A stretch of DNA of 64,000 nt from DATBVX01 sp963724625 (GTDB lineage: Bacteria; Pseudomonadota; Gammaproteobacteria; Steroidobacterales; Steroidobacteraceae): contig CAVRVO010000017.1 of NCBI GenBank assembly GCA_963724625.1, positions 124,001 to 188,000 of the forward strand, in the 5' to 3' direction. The position numbers were made by a program, and so were the translations under genes. Below the pieces are notes generated by a model that saw only the letters and a program-made list of their open reading frames with translations, made no database searches and was not told where the DNA came from. Positions 8,667-20,555 of this stretch are shown in pieces (position 1 is the stretch's first letter; each line of letters opens with the position of its first letter).

Positions 8667-10166
8667 TTGACGCGTTTCGCACAACCAGGTGCGTTGTTGG
8701 GGTTTACCGTCCGGGCCGCGGCATGCGCCGCGCTCGCGTCGAGCGCTCTATCGCCTGCAGGCCGCGCGATGTCGCAACAGGTCAACGCGGCTGCTGCGTC
8801 GCAAGTCTCGGCCGCTTCCAAGCCCACGACACCCGCCCCGACTACCACGACGACCGCTACGCCTGTCCCACCAACGTCCGCGTCCGCGGATCGGGGCGAT
8901 ACCTATCGCCTGTTTCGGCAGCAGTTCGATGCGCGGCACTTCGCCGAGGCATTGGCGCCGGCTCAGGCGCTGGTCGATCAGACGGAACAGGAATTTGGAG
9001 CCACTGCCGAGCAACTGGTGAATCCCCTCGTCAATCTAGCCACGACCCAGCTGCGCGTGAAGGACTATTCGAGTGCCGAGGTCTCATTCAAGCGCGCGGT
9101 GAAGATCGTGGAGCAGCACCAGGGCGGCTATTCGCGCGAAATCATCAAGCCGCTGTTCGGGCTGGGGATGACCTACTCGGCCGCCGGCGACTATGCCTCC
9201 GCCACTGACACGCTGCGGCGGGCGGTCGATGTCAGCCGCAAGGTCGACGGCCTGTTCAACCCCGAGCAACTCGAGATGCTCGATTCCCTGATCGCTGGTT
9301 ACACCGCACTCAATGAGTACGACGATGCGCAACGTGAGCAGCAATATGCGTTGCGCCTTGCGGAGACCACGTACGGGAAGAGCGATCCGAGGCTGGTGCC
9401 GGCGCTGGTACGCACCGCTGGATGGTTCGAATCACAGGGGCGCTTCTTCAGCGCGCGCCAGATCTATAGCCGCTGCCTCGATATCGTGCGCAAGGACGGC
9501 GGAAATTACGACCTTCGCTCGGTGGCACCGTTGCGTGGCATCGCACGCACCTACCGCCTGGAGTACTTCATCGGCCCGGAAACCGCGGAGGGTGCTGCCG
9601 ATGACTCAGCGGTCAGCGCCGGCGGCGTCGGCCCCACGCTCCCGAGCAGCGCCACTGGCGTCAGCATGGCTTCGGTCCTCAACCCCGATGGTGAGGACGC
9701 CCTCGAATTTGCGCTGAAGGTCTTCGATTCCCACCCGGGCGAAGCCACTGCCGAGCGCGCCGCAACGTTGCTCGAGCTGGGAGACTGGCGCCTGACAGGC
9801 GGAGCCACGCGCCCAGCGATGGAGGCTTACGGCGAGGCATGGAAGGCCTTGAGCGCCTCCGGCTCACCTGGAACCGCCGTACTCGACTCGCCGATTCCGG
9901 TCGTGTATCGCCCGCCGTCGAGTTCTCGCCCGCCCAAATCTGAGCCCGAGAAGTACACGCAACGCCACGCAGAGGTCGAATTCACCGTGACTGCCGATGG
10001 ACACGTGCGCGATGCGAAACTTGGCGCCAATGACGCCGGTGACGTCGCGGGCAAGGCCGTATTGAGCGCTATCAAGCGCGCGCGCTACCGGCCGCGCTTC
10101 GTCGACGGCAGTCCGGTCCAGGCGACCGGCGTGCGCTTCAAGGAAACCTTCTACGTCCGCAGCTAA
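8667..10166 (+). CDS. Secreted TPR protein with TonB C-terminal domain
   Basis: I place the start at TTG 8667 because GGTGGAGG (8653-8660) sits 6 bp upstream and the resulting N-terminus (TRFAQPGALLGFTVRAAACA...SPAGRA) is a signal peptide. The same frame is open back to TTG 8580. The 499-residue product has a Thr/Pro linker, then TPR-like helices (YRLFRQQFDARHFAEALAPA, then pairs in which ALR..YG occurs), and ends with a TonB-C domain (VEFTVTADGHVRDAKLG, then AIKRARYRPRFVDG). It is the second TPR/TonB-C protein in this window and lies immediately next to the kinase/VWA operon, converging on it with a 4-bp overlap. A functional link is possible but unproven. Confidence 0.8.
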   Translation: MTRFAQPGALLGFTVRAAACAALASSALSPAGRAMSQQVNAAAASQVSAASKPTTPAPTTTTTATPVPPTSASADRGDTYRLFRQQFDARHFAEALAPAQALVDQTEQEFGATAEQLVNPLVNLATTQLRVKDYSSAEVSFKRAVKIVEQHQGGYSREIIKPLFGLGMTYSAAGDYASATDTLRRAVDVSRKVDGLFNPEQLEMLDSLIAGYTALNEYDDAQREQQYALRLAETTYGKSDPRLVPALVRTAGWFESQGRFFSARQIYSRCLDIVRKDGGNYDLRSVAPLRGIARTYRLEYFIGPETAEGAADDSAVSAGGVGPTLPSSATGVSMASVLNPDGEDALEFALKVFDSHPGEATAERAATLLELGDWRLTGGATRPAMEAYGEAWKALSASGSPGTAVLDSPIPVVYRPPSSSRPPKSEPEKYTQRHAEVEFTVTADGHVRDAKLGANDAGDVAGKAVLSAIKRARYRPRFVDGSPVQATGVRFKETFYVRS

Positions 10167-11122
10167 GGGCCCTGGCGCGGTGGCTGAATCTTTGGCGATT
10201 CGGGCGGCGCGGGCGCTGGTGTCTCGGTCGCCGGCGCGGACTCCGGCTGCGTTTCCGTAGGTGTTGGTGCTGATTCGGAACCTGCTGCCGGAGTAGGCGG
10301 TGCGCTTGTCGTTGATTCAGAGCTGGCCGCTGGCGGCGTGGCTGTCGTCGGAGTCGGCGCTGCGCCCTCTGTCGTCGGATCGAGGATCGGCACCGACTCG
10401 ATCGGTGCGCTATCGCTGGGCGGGCTGACCGGAGCCGTTGGCGTCCCACCCGGCGCGTTTCCTTGCCCAGTCTGAACCGCGACCTGCGGCGCTTCGTCTA
10501 TGAGCGGCTGGCCGGCCAGCAGCTTCTTCGCAACGTCCTGCTCGGGAAACTGCACCAGGAACTTGGCGGCGGCATCGCGCATCGCGGCTTTGGTCGCGAG
10601 CACCATCGGTCCGGTGCTCGTCATGCCGTTGCCCGAACCATTGCTGCCGTATCCCGTAAATGTGAGCGAGTCGGCCAGCACGCCGTTAGGCGCGTACACA
10701 TTGAGCCGATAGCGAATCGTCACCGCGAAATATTTCGCACCGGTGTCGCGCGGCGTAATGAACGAATACTGTTCGATGCGGGGCTCGATGATCGCCCGGT
10801 ACGGCGGATCCGCAGGCAGGGACTTCAGGTCCTCCACCCGCGTGACCTCCCGGAACTCGGAAGCAAACAGCTTTTCGGCCATCCGCACGTGGTAGGGGCC
10901 AAGATCGACCTTCCAGTCGGTGCCCCAACGCTCCTCGTTGTGCGCCGCCTTGCTGAAGTCCTCGCTGTAATAGATGCCGACTGCAATCGGCATCGGCTCC
11001 ACCAGCGGGACCGGGACGGCCGAATCAGTTGCGACGTTGACAGGACCACAGCCGGCAAATACCGCCATGAGCACCGGCAGTGCGATCCGTCCCGCAAACA
11101 CCAGTGCTCTTGTTGCGCGCAT
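10163..11122 (-). CDS. Predicted lipoprotein with Pro/Thr/Ala-rich tail (last gene of kinase/VWA operon)
   Basis: Start ATG 11122 shares a base with the stop of the upstream VWA gene (TGATG), indicating translational coupling. The 319-residue product has signal peptide RALVFAGRIALPVLMAVF and lipobox FAGC. A folded domain follows (IAVGIYYSEDFSKAAHNEE..., IRYRLNVYAPNGVLADSLTFTGYGSNG), then a roughly 110-residue Pro/Thr/Ser/Ala-rich tail from about 210. I cannot assign a named family. The domain resembles envelope lipoproteins that act as accessory subunits, as does the lipoprotein encoded at 20556-21845. Role in the operon is inferred from coupling only. Confidence 0.75.
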   Translation of the reverse strand: MRATRALVFAGRIALPVLMAVFAGCGPVNVATDSAVPVPLVEPMPIAVGIYYSEDFSKAAHNEERWGTDWKVDLGPYHVRMAEKLFASEFREVTRVEDLKSLPADPPYRAIIEPRIEQYSFITPRDTGAKYFAVTIRYRLNVYAPNGVLADSLTFTGYGSNGSGNGMTSTGPMVLATKAAMRDAAAKFLVQFPEQDVAKKLLAGQPLIDEAPQVAVQTGQGNAPGGTPTAPVSPPSDSAPIESVPILDPTTEGAAPTPTTATPPAASSESTTSAPPTPAAGSESAPTPTETQPESAPATETPAPAPPESPKIQPPRQGP

Positions 11123-12105
11123 CAGCTCTGCAGCCCTACGAATGTTCCGCCGTTTCTCTCGCACAGCGCGCGCATCAATGCGGTGTAGCGCACATTGCCG
11201 AACTGTGGCGCCCGCGCCGGCATCGGAAAGCCGATGGCATGAATGCGTACGCGTCGCTCTCCAGTCTCGCTGTGATTGGCGCGATCCACCTGGTCGATCA
11301 CAGCCTGGATCGACTCACCGGGGTAGTCATCCCCGAAGTAATAGATACTCACTTTCTTGTCAGCCGACCAGAACGTGCGTATCGCCGCCAGCAGGCCCTC
11401 CACCGGGCTCGAGTTGCTGAACGAAGTCCAGGTCTTGAACCGGTCCATGATCGCTTTGCGACGCGCCGGCGTATCCGCAATCCATTGCCCGCGATAGCCG
11501 TCGAACATATACGCGCCTTCATCGTCCATTACCTGAATGCCCTTCACCTTCGGATAGATGTCGAGGATCTCCTGCATCATCTTGCGCGCGGTGTCCCAGT
11601 GATTCTCTTGCATGCTCCCTGAAGTGTCGACCACGAAGATGATGTACTCGCTGTCGACCGGGATGCCACCGATGGCATCGTTCTTGGGCCGTCGATAACC
11701 GGACGCCATGAGCCGTTCCATCTCGGCGGTGAGCTTCTGGTACGCCGCGACCAGCTGACCCTCCTCGGAGTTCTGAATCTCCGATTCCTTCTGGCTGGTG
11801 TTGTACTTGCCCTTCACGTTGCTGAGGTCGCCCTGCAGGCGCGCGAGTTTGGTGCGTTCAGTGGAGAGCTGCAGGATCCGACCCTTGAGATCGCGGTTGA
11901 GAACATCGGTCTCGCCCCGGATCTCGTACAGTTCCGCCTGCAGCTTCGCCACCTGGCCGTGCATATCCTTGCGCACCTTTTCCAGCACGATCGGCTGACC
12001 GGTCTCCGTCAGCACCAGGATCAGGATCATCGCGCCGAAACCGCAGCAGATGCAGTCGAGGAACGACATGCTGAACACTTCGGTCTCGTGGCGCTTGAGC
12101 TTCAT
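11122..12105 (-). CDS. VWA-domain membrane-anchored protein (second VWA of the operon)
   Basis: 327 residues. The N-terminus has the motif VFSMSFLDCICCGFGA (10-25) followed by a hydrophobic stretch MILILVLTET, so one TM helix with an embedded Asp (D17). Residues 40-135 form a coiled coil. The VWA domain begins at about 152, with MIDAS DTSGSM at 160-165, and continues to the C-terminus. The motif and layout are shared with the VWA gene immediately upstream. The TM Asp is placed like the proton-accepting Asp of ExbD/TolR (PLxDVxLVLLI). With the ExbB-like channel in the same operon, I infer an ion-driven stator partner. Start ATG 12105 overlaps the previous stop (ATGA). Confidence 0.85.
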   Translation of the reverse strand: MKLKRHETEVFSMSFLDCICCGFGAMILILVLTETGQPIVLEKVRKDMHGQVAKLQAELYEIRGETDVLNRDLKGRILQLSTERTKLARLQGDLSNVKGKYNTSQKESEIQNSEEGQLVAAYQKLTAEMERLMASGYRRPKNDAIGGIPVDSEYIIFVVDTSGSMQENHWDTARKMMQEILDIYPKVKGIQVMDDEGAYMFDGYRGQWIADTPARRKAIMDRFKTWTSFSNSSPVEGLLAAIRTFWSADKKVSIYYFGDDYPGESIQAVIDQVDRANHSETGERRVRIHAIGFPMPARAPQFGNVRYTALMRALCERNGGTFVGLQS

Positions 12106-13202
12106 GGCCAGTCCTTCGCGGGCATCATGAAGACTCCGCCGGTTTCGCGCGCGAGCCGCCAGAAGCGCGCCGGCGCCGGCAGATCACCTTCCATCGGCAG
12201 CAGGATCGTGCTGATCGGCACTCGTGGCGGCAACGCCGAGAGCGACTGATCGAAGAGCTTGCTGCGCTGTTCGACTTCGACGGCCTTACGGATCGCCGGC
12301 GGTGTTGCGCCCTGTGTTGGCAGCCCATCGGTCACGAGCACGATCTGGTCGGGCAGCGGATCGAGCGTCTTCGCGGCGTTGAAGGCATTGATGAGACTGG
12401 TGCCGTCGTGGGGCGGCGTGTGCTTCAGCTTCTTCACAGCCTCGTCGAGTGGACGCGGATCGTTGGCCTTGAGCCATTTGCCATCGCTCCCCTCGATCAT
12501 GGAATGCGCTTCGGTGTTGAACGCATACACCTGGAATTCGCTATCCGGGGGAATCTGCGTCGTCAGCCAGTCGACCGTCGCCACGGCGCGCTGCCATTTG
12601 GGCGCGAGCATCTTCTGCACGTCAGGGAGGTTGCGCATCCTGAGGACGTTGACCAGGGTCTCATCGAGCATGCTCGCGGACATGTCGATCAGGATCAGCA
12701 CATGGCGACCGCTCACCGTGATGCCCGTGAGGTATTGGCGATCGCCGGTGCCCTTGAAGGCGCGCACGCTCTGCCCGGCCGCCGCGTTGTCCTTCGATCC
12801 CGCTTCCAAGCGCCGATTGCCCTCTTCGAGAGAGCGAACGTCGGACCTCAGCTTGTTGATGTGCTCTTGCTGGGAAAGCGTTTCGCCGGTGTAGCTCGAC
12901 AGTTCCACGCGGGTCTTTTCCAGCTCATCGAGGATATGCGTGATGCGCCCGGAGGCCTGGCTCGACTGATCCTCGGTCTTCTGCATTGTGTTACGCAGCA
13001 CGACCAGGTTCTTGTAGCCCTCGAGCACCTGCTCTTCGAGCTTGTTGACCTCGCCTTTCAGGTCATCGTCCTGATGAACCTTGGTGACGCCCGCGGTGGC
13101 GCTGATGATGACGTACACCAGCACCACGGCGCCGAAACCGCAGCAGATGCAGTCGAGGAACGACATGGTGAACACTTGGGTACTTCGCCGGCCGCGCCTC
13201 AT
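12102..13202 (-). CDS. VWA-domain membrane-anchored protein (first VWA of the operon)
   Basis: 366 residues with N-terminal motif VFTMSFLDCICCGFGA (10-25), hydrophobic VVLVYVIISATAG, a long coiled coil (about 44-135) and a VWA domain from about 165 with MIDAS DMSAS at 173-177. Thr and Asp positions later in the domain (DGTSLINAF, LVTDGLPTQG) complete the metal site. It differs from its neighbour in the VWA sequence, so the two may form a heterodimer. The intramembrane D17 aligns with the conserved Asp of ExbD/TolR. It lies 3 bp after the actin-fold/FHA gene. I know of no assigned function for this motif. Confidence 0.85.
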   Translation of the reverse strand: MRRGRRSTQVFTMSFLDCICCGFGAVVLVYVIISATAGVTKVHQDDDLKGEVNKLEEQVLEGYKNLVVLRNTMQKTEDQSSQASGRITHILDELEKTRVELSSYTGETLSQQEHINKLRSDVRSLEEGNRRLEAGSKDNAAAGQSVRAFKGTGDRQYLTGITVSGRHVLILIDMSASMLDETLVNVLRMRNLPDVQKMLAPKWQRAVATVDWLTTQIPPDSEFQVYAFNTEAHSMIEGSDGKWLKANDPRPLDEAVKKLKHTPPHDGTSLINAFNAAKTLDPLPDQIVLVTDGLPTQGATPPAIRKAVEVEQRSKLFDQSLSALPPRVPISTILLPMEGDLPAPARFWRLARETGGVFMMPAKDWP

Positions 13203-13205
13203 GGC

Positions 13206-14579
13206 TCACTCCGAGCTGATGAGTTCGAGAGTGACGCCCGGCCGCCCCAGGCGCAGCCGGTCGCCGGCACGCAGGGTTGCGCGACCGAAGACCCGCTCGT
13301 CGTTGAGCCAGGTGCCGTAGCGGCTGTGATCGACGACCACGGCGCCGCTCGGTAATCGAAGCACGGAACAATGCAGCCGCGAAACGCCGGCCGAGGCGCC
13401 GACGACACTGAGCGAAGCGGAGCCATCTCGCGGCGGCGCCAGACCGATGCGCAGCGGCTCCGGACCGAGAGCGAGGGCCTGCCCGCGATACAGGAGGTGC
13501 GAGGGCGCCGCCACGACGTCTGCAAGACGCGCTTCCTGCAGGCTCTGCCACGGCAGTCGCGCGGCAAGCGACGCGTCGGCCCGGGGAACTGCGCACAACA
13601 GTTGCACCGTATCCTCGCCTTCCGGGGACTCCTCGATTGCACATGCCGCGATGGCCGCAGCGCCGGGCGCGCTGCGCACCACGCCGCAGTCGTTGAATTC
13701 CGCAAAGCGCTCCGCCAGGCCGGGCAGAGATGCGGCGCGATCGCCGAGCACGATGGTGGTCGCGTGCCCCGGAGTGCGCAGTCGGTGCACGCGCATCAGC
13801 AGCTCCGTGTAGAGCGCATTGGCTTCGATTGCGAACTGCTCGCGCGTCAGGCGCACGGAGTGAGTTTCTCCTTCGAATGGCGCCTCTATCTCGACCGCAT
13901 CGGACGACTGCAGCTGCTCGAGCCAGCCCGGGAGCGAATCGAAGAGTTGCTGCTCCATGGCGGCGCGATGCAGGGGATCAAAGCGCGTGCGCGCCACGAA
14001 TTCGCGGCCGATCATCCGCATCCAGGTATCGATGAGGTCGAGCCAGCCGACGTTGCGCGCGACCTCGGTACGCTCGCGCCGCACGCGTTCGCCCACTGCG
14101 ACCGCGGTGACCACCGTGTTGTGCAGATGGGTGTCGACGCACAGCAACCGGCCGTTGTCCGGCCAGGTACTGGCAAGGGCCACGCCCGTATCCACAAATC
14201 CTGCGACCGGCACGCGCGCTTCGCGCGCGATGCCCAGCAAAAGAGCAAGCTGCTGCGGACGCAGCGTCGCGGGCACCACTAGGCGCACCGATCGCGGCGA
14301 ACCCGCGACATCGCTCCACAGATGAGCGAGATGCAGGTACGCAAGGTCAGCGTGCGAGCGTCCGGCCGCGGCTCTCACCAGTAGCGGGCGCTCATCGAGT
14401 TCGTTCCAGAAGCGGCTGTTCACATTGAGCGGCTCGATGCGCGAGGCACGCAATGCTTGGTTGCCGACGACGACAGGCTCGCGGTCCATCAATGCATAGC
14501 CGGGACTCGAGTGCTTGACCTCGCCGTCGACCGCCAGCAGCAGGCCGGCGTCATTGATCTCGATGGCCCCAGTGCTCAT
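13206..14579 (-). CDS. Actin/Hsp70-fold-like protein with C-terminal FHA domain
   Basis: 457 residues. The N-terminal about 340 residues look like an actin-like ATPase fold: INDAGLLLAVDGE at the start, VRLVVPATLRPQQLALLLGIA, then VAGFVDTGVALAST and the later TTIVLGDRAASLPGLAERF, in the order phosphate 1 to adenosine segments of Hsp70/MreB/FtsA proteins. This assignment is tentative because motifs are weak. The C-terminal about 70 residues are a clear FHA domain with VSRLHC and DHSRYGTWLND, which binds phosphothreonine. It sits between the ExbB-like channel gene and the first VWA gene. A cytoplasmic phospho-dependent adaptor reading the operon kinase is plausible. Confidence 0.75.
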   Translation of the reverse strand: MSTGAIEINDAGLLLAVDGEVKHSSPGYALMDREPVVVGNQALRASRIEPLNVNSRFWNELDERPLLVRAAAGRSHADLAYLHLAHLWSDVAGSPRSVRLVVPATLRPQQLALLLGIAREARVPVAGFVDTGVALASTWPDNGRLLCVDTHLHNTVVTAVAVGERVRRERTEVARNVGWLDLIDTWMRMIGREFVARTRFDPLHRAAMEQQLFDSLPGWLEQLQSSDAVEIEAPFEGETHSVRLTREQFAIEANALYTELLMRVHRLRTPGHATTIVLGDRAASLPGLAERFAEFNDCGVVRSAPGAAAIAACAIEESPEGEDTVQLLCAVPRADASLAARLPWQSLQEARLADVVAAPSHLLYRGQALALGPEPLRIGLAPPRDGSASLSVVGASAGVSRLHCSVLRLPSGAVVVDHSRYGTWLNDERVFGRATLRAGDRLRLGRPGVTLELISSE

Positions 14580-14591
14580 GCGCGCTATTTC

Positions 14592-15449
14592 TCAGGAGCC
14601 CCGCATGTGCTTGAGCAGGTGCTGATCGAGGTAGTGCTCGGTGTCGAGCACCATGCGCTCCTGGGCCAGCTGCAGCTGGTGCAGGAAGAACATGACGAGG
14701 ATGCTCGAGGTCAGCGCCGTGAAGGTTGCGTTGAACGTGATGCCGAGCGCTTCGGTCACGCCGTTGATGTTTCCAGACACGGCCTGATGCGCCTGTTGCA
14801 GCGCTGCGCCGATGCCGCGCACCGTGCCGACGAAGCCGATGGCCGGGATCGCCCACACCGTGTAGCGCACCATCGACAGCTCCGAGTCGAGCCGCTCGGC
14901 TTCCGATTCGCACACCCCGCGCCCGGCTTCCGCCGCGTCGTGAATGTTCTCAGTCGATCCGAAGCGCTCGAGAGACGCGACGATGGCTCGCGGCAGCAGC
15001 AGTTGCTGGGCTTTCGGGTCGAGGGCTTCCATCTGGCGCGCGTACTCGCGCGTATCCTTGGGCAGGATGCGCATGCCCGGCGGGATGTTCAGCAGGCCGG
15101 ACGCGAGGAGCTGACGCTGCTGGCGATTGTTGACGCCGCGGTGCCCCAGCAGGATCAATGACCAGATCATCAGGATGATGCAGATCTCGGGCTCGTATTC
15201 ACGCACCACGATGTAGATGGAGCGCTCGGGCACATAGGCGGGCTCGGCCCGCATCTTCGCGAACTGGTCGGCGAGAATGGCATCGCTCCGTGGCCGGATA
15301 TGAACCACGTAGAGCGCATGTACCAGGATCGCGGTGATGATCAGCGCAAAGGTACTGAACAGGAAGTCGCTCTGCTGCTGGCTGCGAACGGGTGCGTTCG
15401 GAGTCGGGCGCAGGGTCTGCGCCTCAGATGTCGATTGGGAACGTTGCAC
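14592..15449 (-). CDS. MotA/TolQ/ExbB-family proton channel-like protein
   Basis: 285 residues from GTG 15449, which overlaps the end of the upstream small gene by 26 bp. TM helices lie at about 29-50, 87-103, 194-216 and 236-259. The region IPAIGFVGTVRGIGAALQQA (201-220) followed by VTEALGITFNATFTALTSSILVMFF matches TM2/TM3 of ExbB/TolQ/MotA, which line the proton path. An extra N-terminal TM and a loop of about 90 residues precede them. No ExbD or TolR gene is present. The two VWA proteins with an intramembrane Asp are the likely partners. Confidence 0.85.
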   Translation of the reverse strand: MQRSQSTSEAQTLRPTPNAPVRSQQQSDFLFSTFALIITAILVHALYVVHIRPRSDAILADQFAKMRAEPAYVPERSIYIVVREYEPEICIILMIWSLILLGHRGVNNRQQRQLLASGLLNIPPGMRILPKDTREYARQMEALDPKAQQLLLPRAIVASLERFGSTENIHDAAEAGRGVCESEAERLDSELSMVRYTVWAIPAIGFVGTVRGIGAALQQAHQAVSGNINGVTEALGITFNATFTALTSSILVMFFLHQLQLAQERMVLDTEHYLDQHLLKHMRGS

Positions 15450-15785
15450 TGTTGTCTGCCGATGATTTCTGTGAGGGGATAAAACGCTTCGGGGCTTCTG
15501 ACTGATCCACGTCTGCGGAATCGGCCTCTCCCGATTCGGCCGCCGGTGTGGACGCGGCGGCGGGTTTGGCTTCGGAGGCCGGCTTTGCGGTCGACGGTGC
15601 CGGTTTGGTCGCTGGCTGTGCGGGCTTCTTCGCAGTCGCCGGCGACTGAGCAGGGGCGGTGGTCGGTGGTGCCTCCTGCGAGACGAGCACGCCGAGCGGC
15701 GCGATAACGAGCAACGCAGTTGCGATCAGGGGCGCGGCTCGCGGGCGACTCGTAAGTCGACTCACGATCTCGCGGGTGGTGGTGT

Positions 15786-15789
<4 letters not shown>
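15424..15789 (-). CDS. Small Pro/Ala/Lys-rich membrane-anchored or exported protein
   Basis: 121 residues. A hydrophobic segment APLIATALLVIAPLGVLVS (about 19-37) acts as signal peptide or anchor. The rest is a low-complexity stretch rich in Ala, Pro, Lys and Thr up to about 95, then an acidic patch ESGEADSADVDQSE and a short conserved-looking tail ending FPIDI. Start overlaps the FHA-PEGA-FGE stop (ATGA), and its 3' end overlaps the ExbB-like start, so it is embedded in the operon. Pro/Ala/Lys-rich spacers of this kind cross the periplasm in TonB-type proteins; a spacer or tether role is inference. Confidence 0.65.
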
Positions 15790-18211
<2,422 letters not shown>

Positions 18212-18215
<4 letters not shown>

Positions 18216-20548
18216 ATGCGATCCTCACAGCGCACGACGACGGGCGTCGGCACTTTTCCCGGCAGGACCGTGATCTCGCGTCGCACGTCGCGATAGCCAA
18301 CGCGGGTGCCCATGACCGTATAAGTGCCGGGAGCCAGATCGATCTCACGATGATCGAACACGCCGAGCTCGCCAACGCGATGGATGACGACCTGCGTCTG
18401 ATTGTCGGATTCGAGCGCGATCCGCACCGGGGCCTCGAAGCTCGCGAGGCTGGTACTCACGGACTCTATCTGTCTGCGCAGCACCGGACCTTGTGGATCG
18501 ATCTTGCGGGCTTCGGCAAGCGTGCCGCGCACCTGATCTCGAACCTTTGCAGACAGCAACCGATCCGGCTGGTTGATCAGCGCATCGAATTGCGTGGCCA
18601 GGGCCGCACGCGGAACGGCGCGACCACGACCGGTGCGGGCAAACTCGAGCGCGGGATCGAGCTTCAGTGCCGCCTCGTATTCCGTCACTGCATCGCCCCA
18701 GCGCTCAGCGTGCTCAGCCTTCTCAGCCTGCTCGCGGTGCAGAGCGATGCCATTGCGCAACTCGGCTTGCGACACCTGCGCCAGGGCATCGCCGACTTCG
18801 CTCGCGCCCGGTCGCAGGGCTCGGGCACGATCAAACGAGGCGCGTGCGAGGCTGAGCTTGCCCTCCGATAGTTGCGCCAGCCCCTGCGACATTGCCGCCG
18901 CGAACTGATCACCCGAAATACGGGCGCGCACGCGCGCCGCACCGTCGCGCGCCGCGGTCATGTCCGGATCGAGCTTCAGCGCTTCCTCGTAGTGCTGCAC
19001 AGCCGACGGCAGCTGGCCGCCACGTTCCTCACCTGTCGCGGTCGCAAGCAAGGCCAGAACCTGGTCCAGGGTCGCAGCGCGCTTCAGCCCCTTGGTTGCC
19101 ACCGCGTTGTCAGGCTCGATCTTGAGCGCGAGATTGAATGCTGTCTGCGCCGCGGCGGATTGGCCGGCCTCAAGCGCAGCACTGCCCTTCTCGAGTTGCG
19201 ATCGCAGCGTCGGTTGCGCGAGATCGGCGGCCTTCTTCAACTCATCGACACCCGCTGAATATGACTCGAGCGACGCCTTGAACTCCCGCGATGCGTATTG
19301 CTTGGCGGCTTCGTCACCATGTTTGCGGGCCGCGGTAAAGGGTGCTGCGGCCCATACCGAGGCGGCGCGCTTGTCGAGCGATTCGTACATGCCCTCGAAA
19401 GTGTCACGTACCTCCTCGGCCTGCTGCATCTGTTCAGCGAGCGTGCGCAGATCCACCTCGGCAGGCTGCTCCGGTTTCGGGGCAACGGCAGGAGTGACTT
19501 TCGCAGCCGCTGCCGGGGCCTGCGCAGTCGGCTTGCGAACCATGCTGGGCAAAAATATGAACACCGATAGCGCGACGAGGGCGAGCGCGATGAAAGCGCC
19601 GCTGACCAGCCAGCGGCGTGGCGCGCGATCCGCGACCGTCGGGCGCTCACGTTGTGCGCCCTGGCGGAGAATTGGCCGCACGATCGTGACCACCGGCGCA
19701 GAGGTGCTTGGCGCGGGTTGCTGATCGGCCGTCGAGCCTGCAGCAGCTGGCTCCGCAGACTCGAGCAGGGCTCTGAGTTTTCGCGCCACTTGCGTGAGGT
19801 CCGCAGGCCGGTCCGCTGGCTTTCGCGCCAGCAGGCTCATGGCCAGGTCGAGCAGCGCCTGCGGCGTGTGGCGCGCCGGTTTCAACGCTGGAACAGTCTC
19901 CGAACGAACGCGCTCGAGCGTGAAGTTGGGATAGAAAGGCGGATAGCCGCTCAGTAGTTCGTACAGCAGGGCACCGAGACTGTAAACATCATCGGTTGCG
20001 TTTGCGGGCTCGCCGGCGAGCTGTTGCGGGCTAGCGCTGTAGCGCGAGAGCGCGCCATTCGTCGCACCGGCACCCGCCAGCGCTGCGCTGCCGAAGTCGA
20101 TCAGCGTTGCCGTTCCATCGGAACGCAAGATGACGTTGCCCGGCTTGATGTCACGATGAACGAATCCGGCGCGGTGCAGCGTGGCGAGTGCATCCGCCAC
20201 CTGCGCGACTGCCGGCGCGATCTGCCGCCATGATCCGCCCCGCAGTGATGTCAGGTCCTCTCCGGGCACGAAGTCGCGCACCAGGTAGATCTGCTCACCA
20301 TCGCGCTCGAGCTTGCCGGCCGCAGCAATGGCCTGCGAATCGAGGCTGTGAGCCGCGGCGAGCTCCGTGTTCAGGCTTTCGAGAACTGCACTGTCTTGCG
20401 CGACGACGTCCGATAACACGCGGATGACTACGTCACGCTGGCGCATGGCGTCGTGCGCGAGCCAGGTTTCACCGTGTGCGCCCGCGCTCAGTCGCTGACG
20501 CACGGTGTAGCGCCCGGACAGCCGCTGCCCGCTGTTCATGCTCGGCAT
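18212..20548 (-). CDS. Ser/Thr protein kinase with TM and TPR-like periplasmic region; VAIK lysine replaced
   Basis: 778 residues. The kinase domain spans about 14-270: glycine loop LSAGAHGETW (20-29), catalytic loop HRDIKPGN (131-138) and DFG (151-153) are present. The beta3 lysine position is Arg (VVIRV, R43), and the APE motif is degenerate (SPQQ). One TM helix lies at about 314-334 (FIALALVALSVFIFLP). The remainder is helical with TPR-like repeats (ALKIEPDNAVATKGLKRA, ALKLDPDMTAARDGAARV, ALKLDPALEFARTGRG), ending in a PEGA-like beta module (GTYTVMGTRVGYRDVRREITVLPG). It follows the lipoprotein gene by 7 bp. Two FHA proteins downstream are its likely readers. Activity may be altered by K-to-R. 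Confidence 0.85.
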
Positions 20549-20555
20549 AAGAGGC

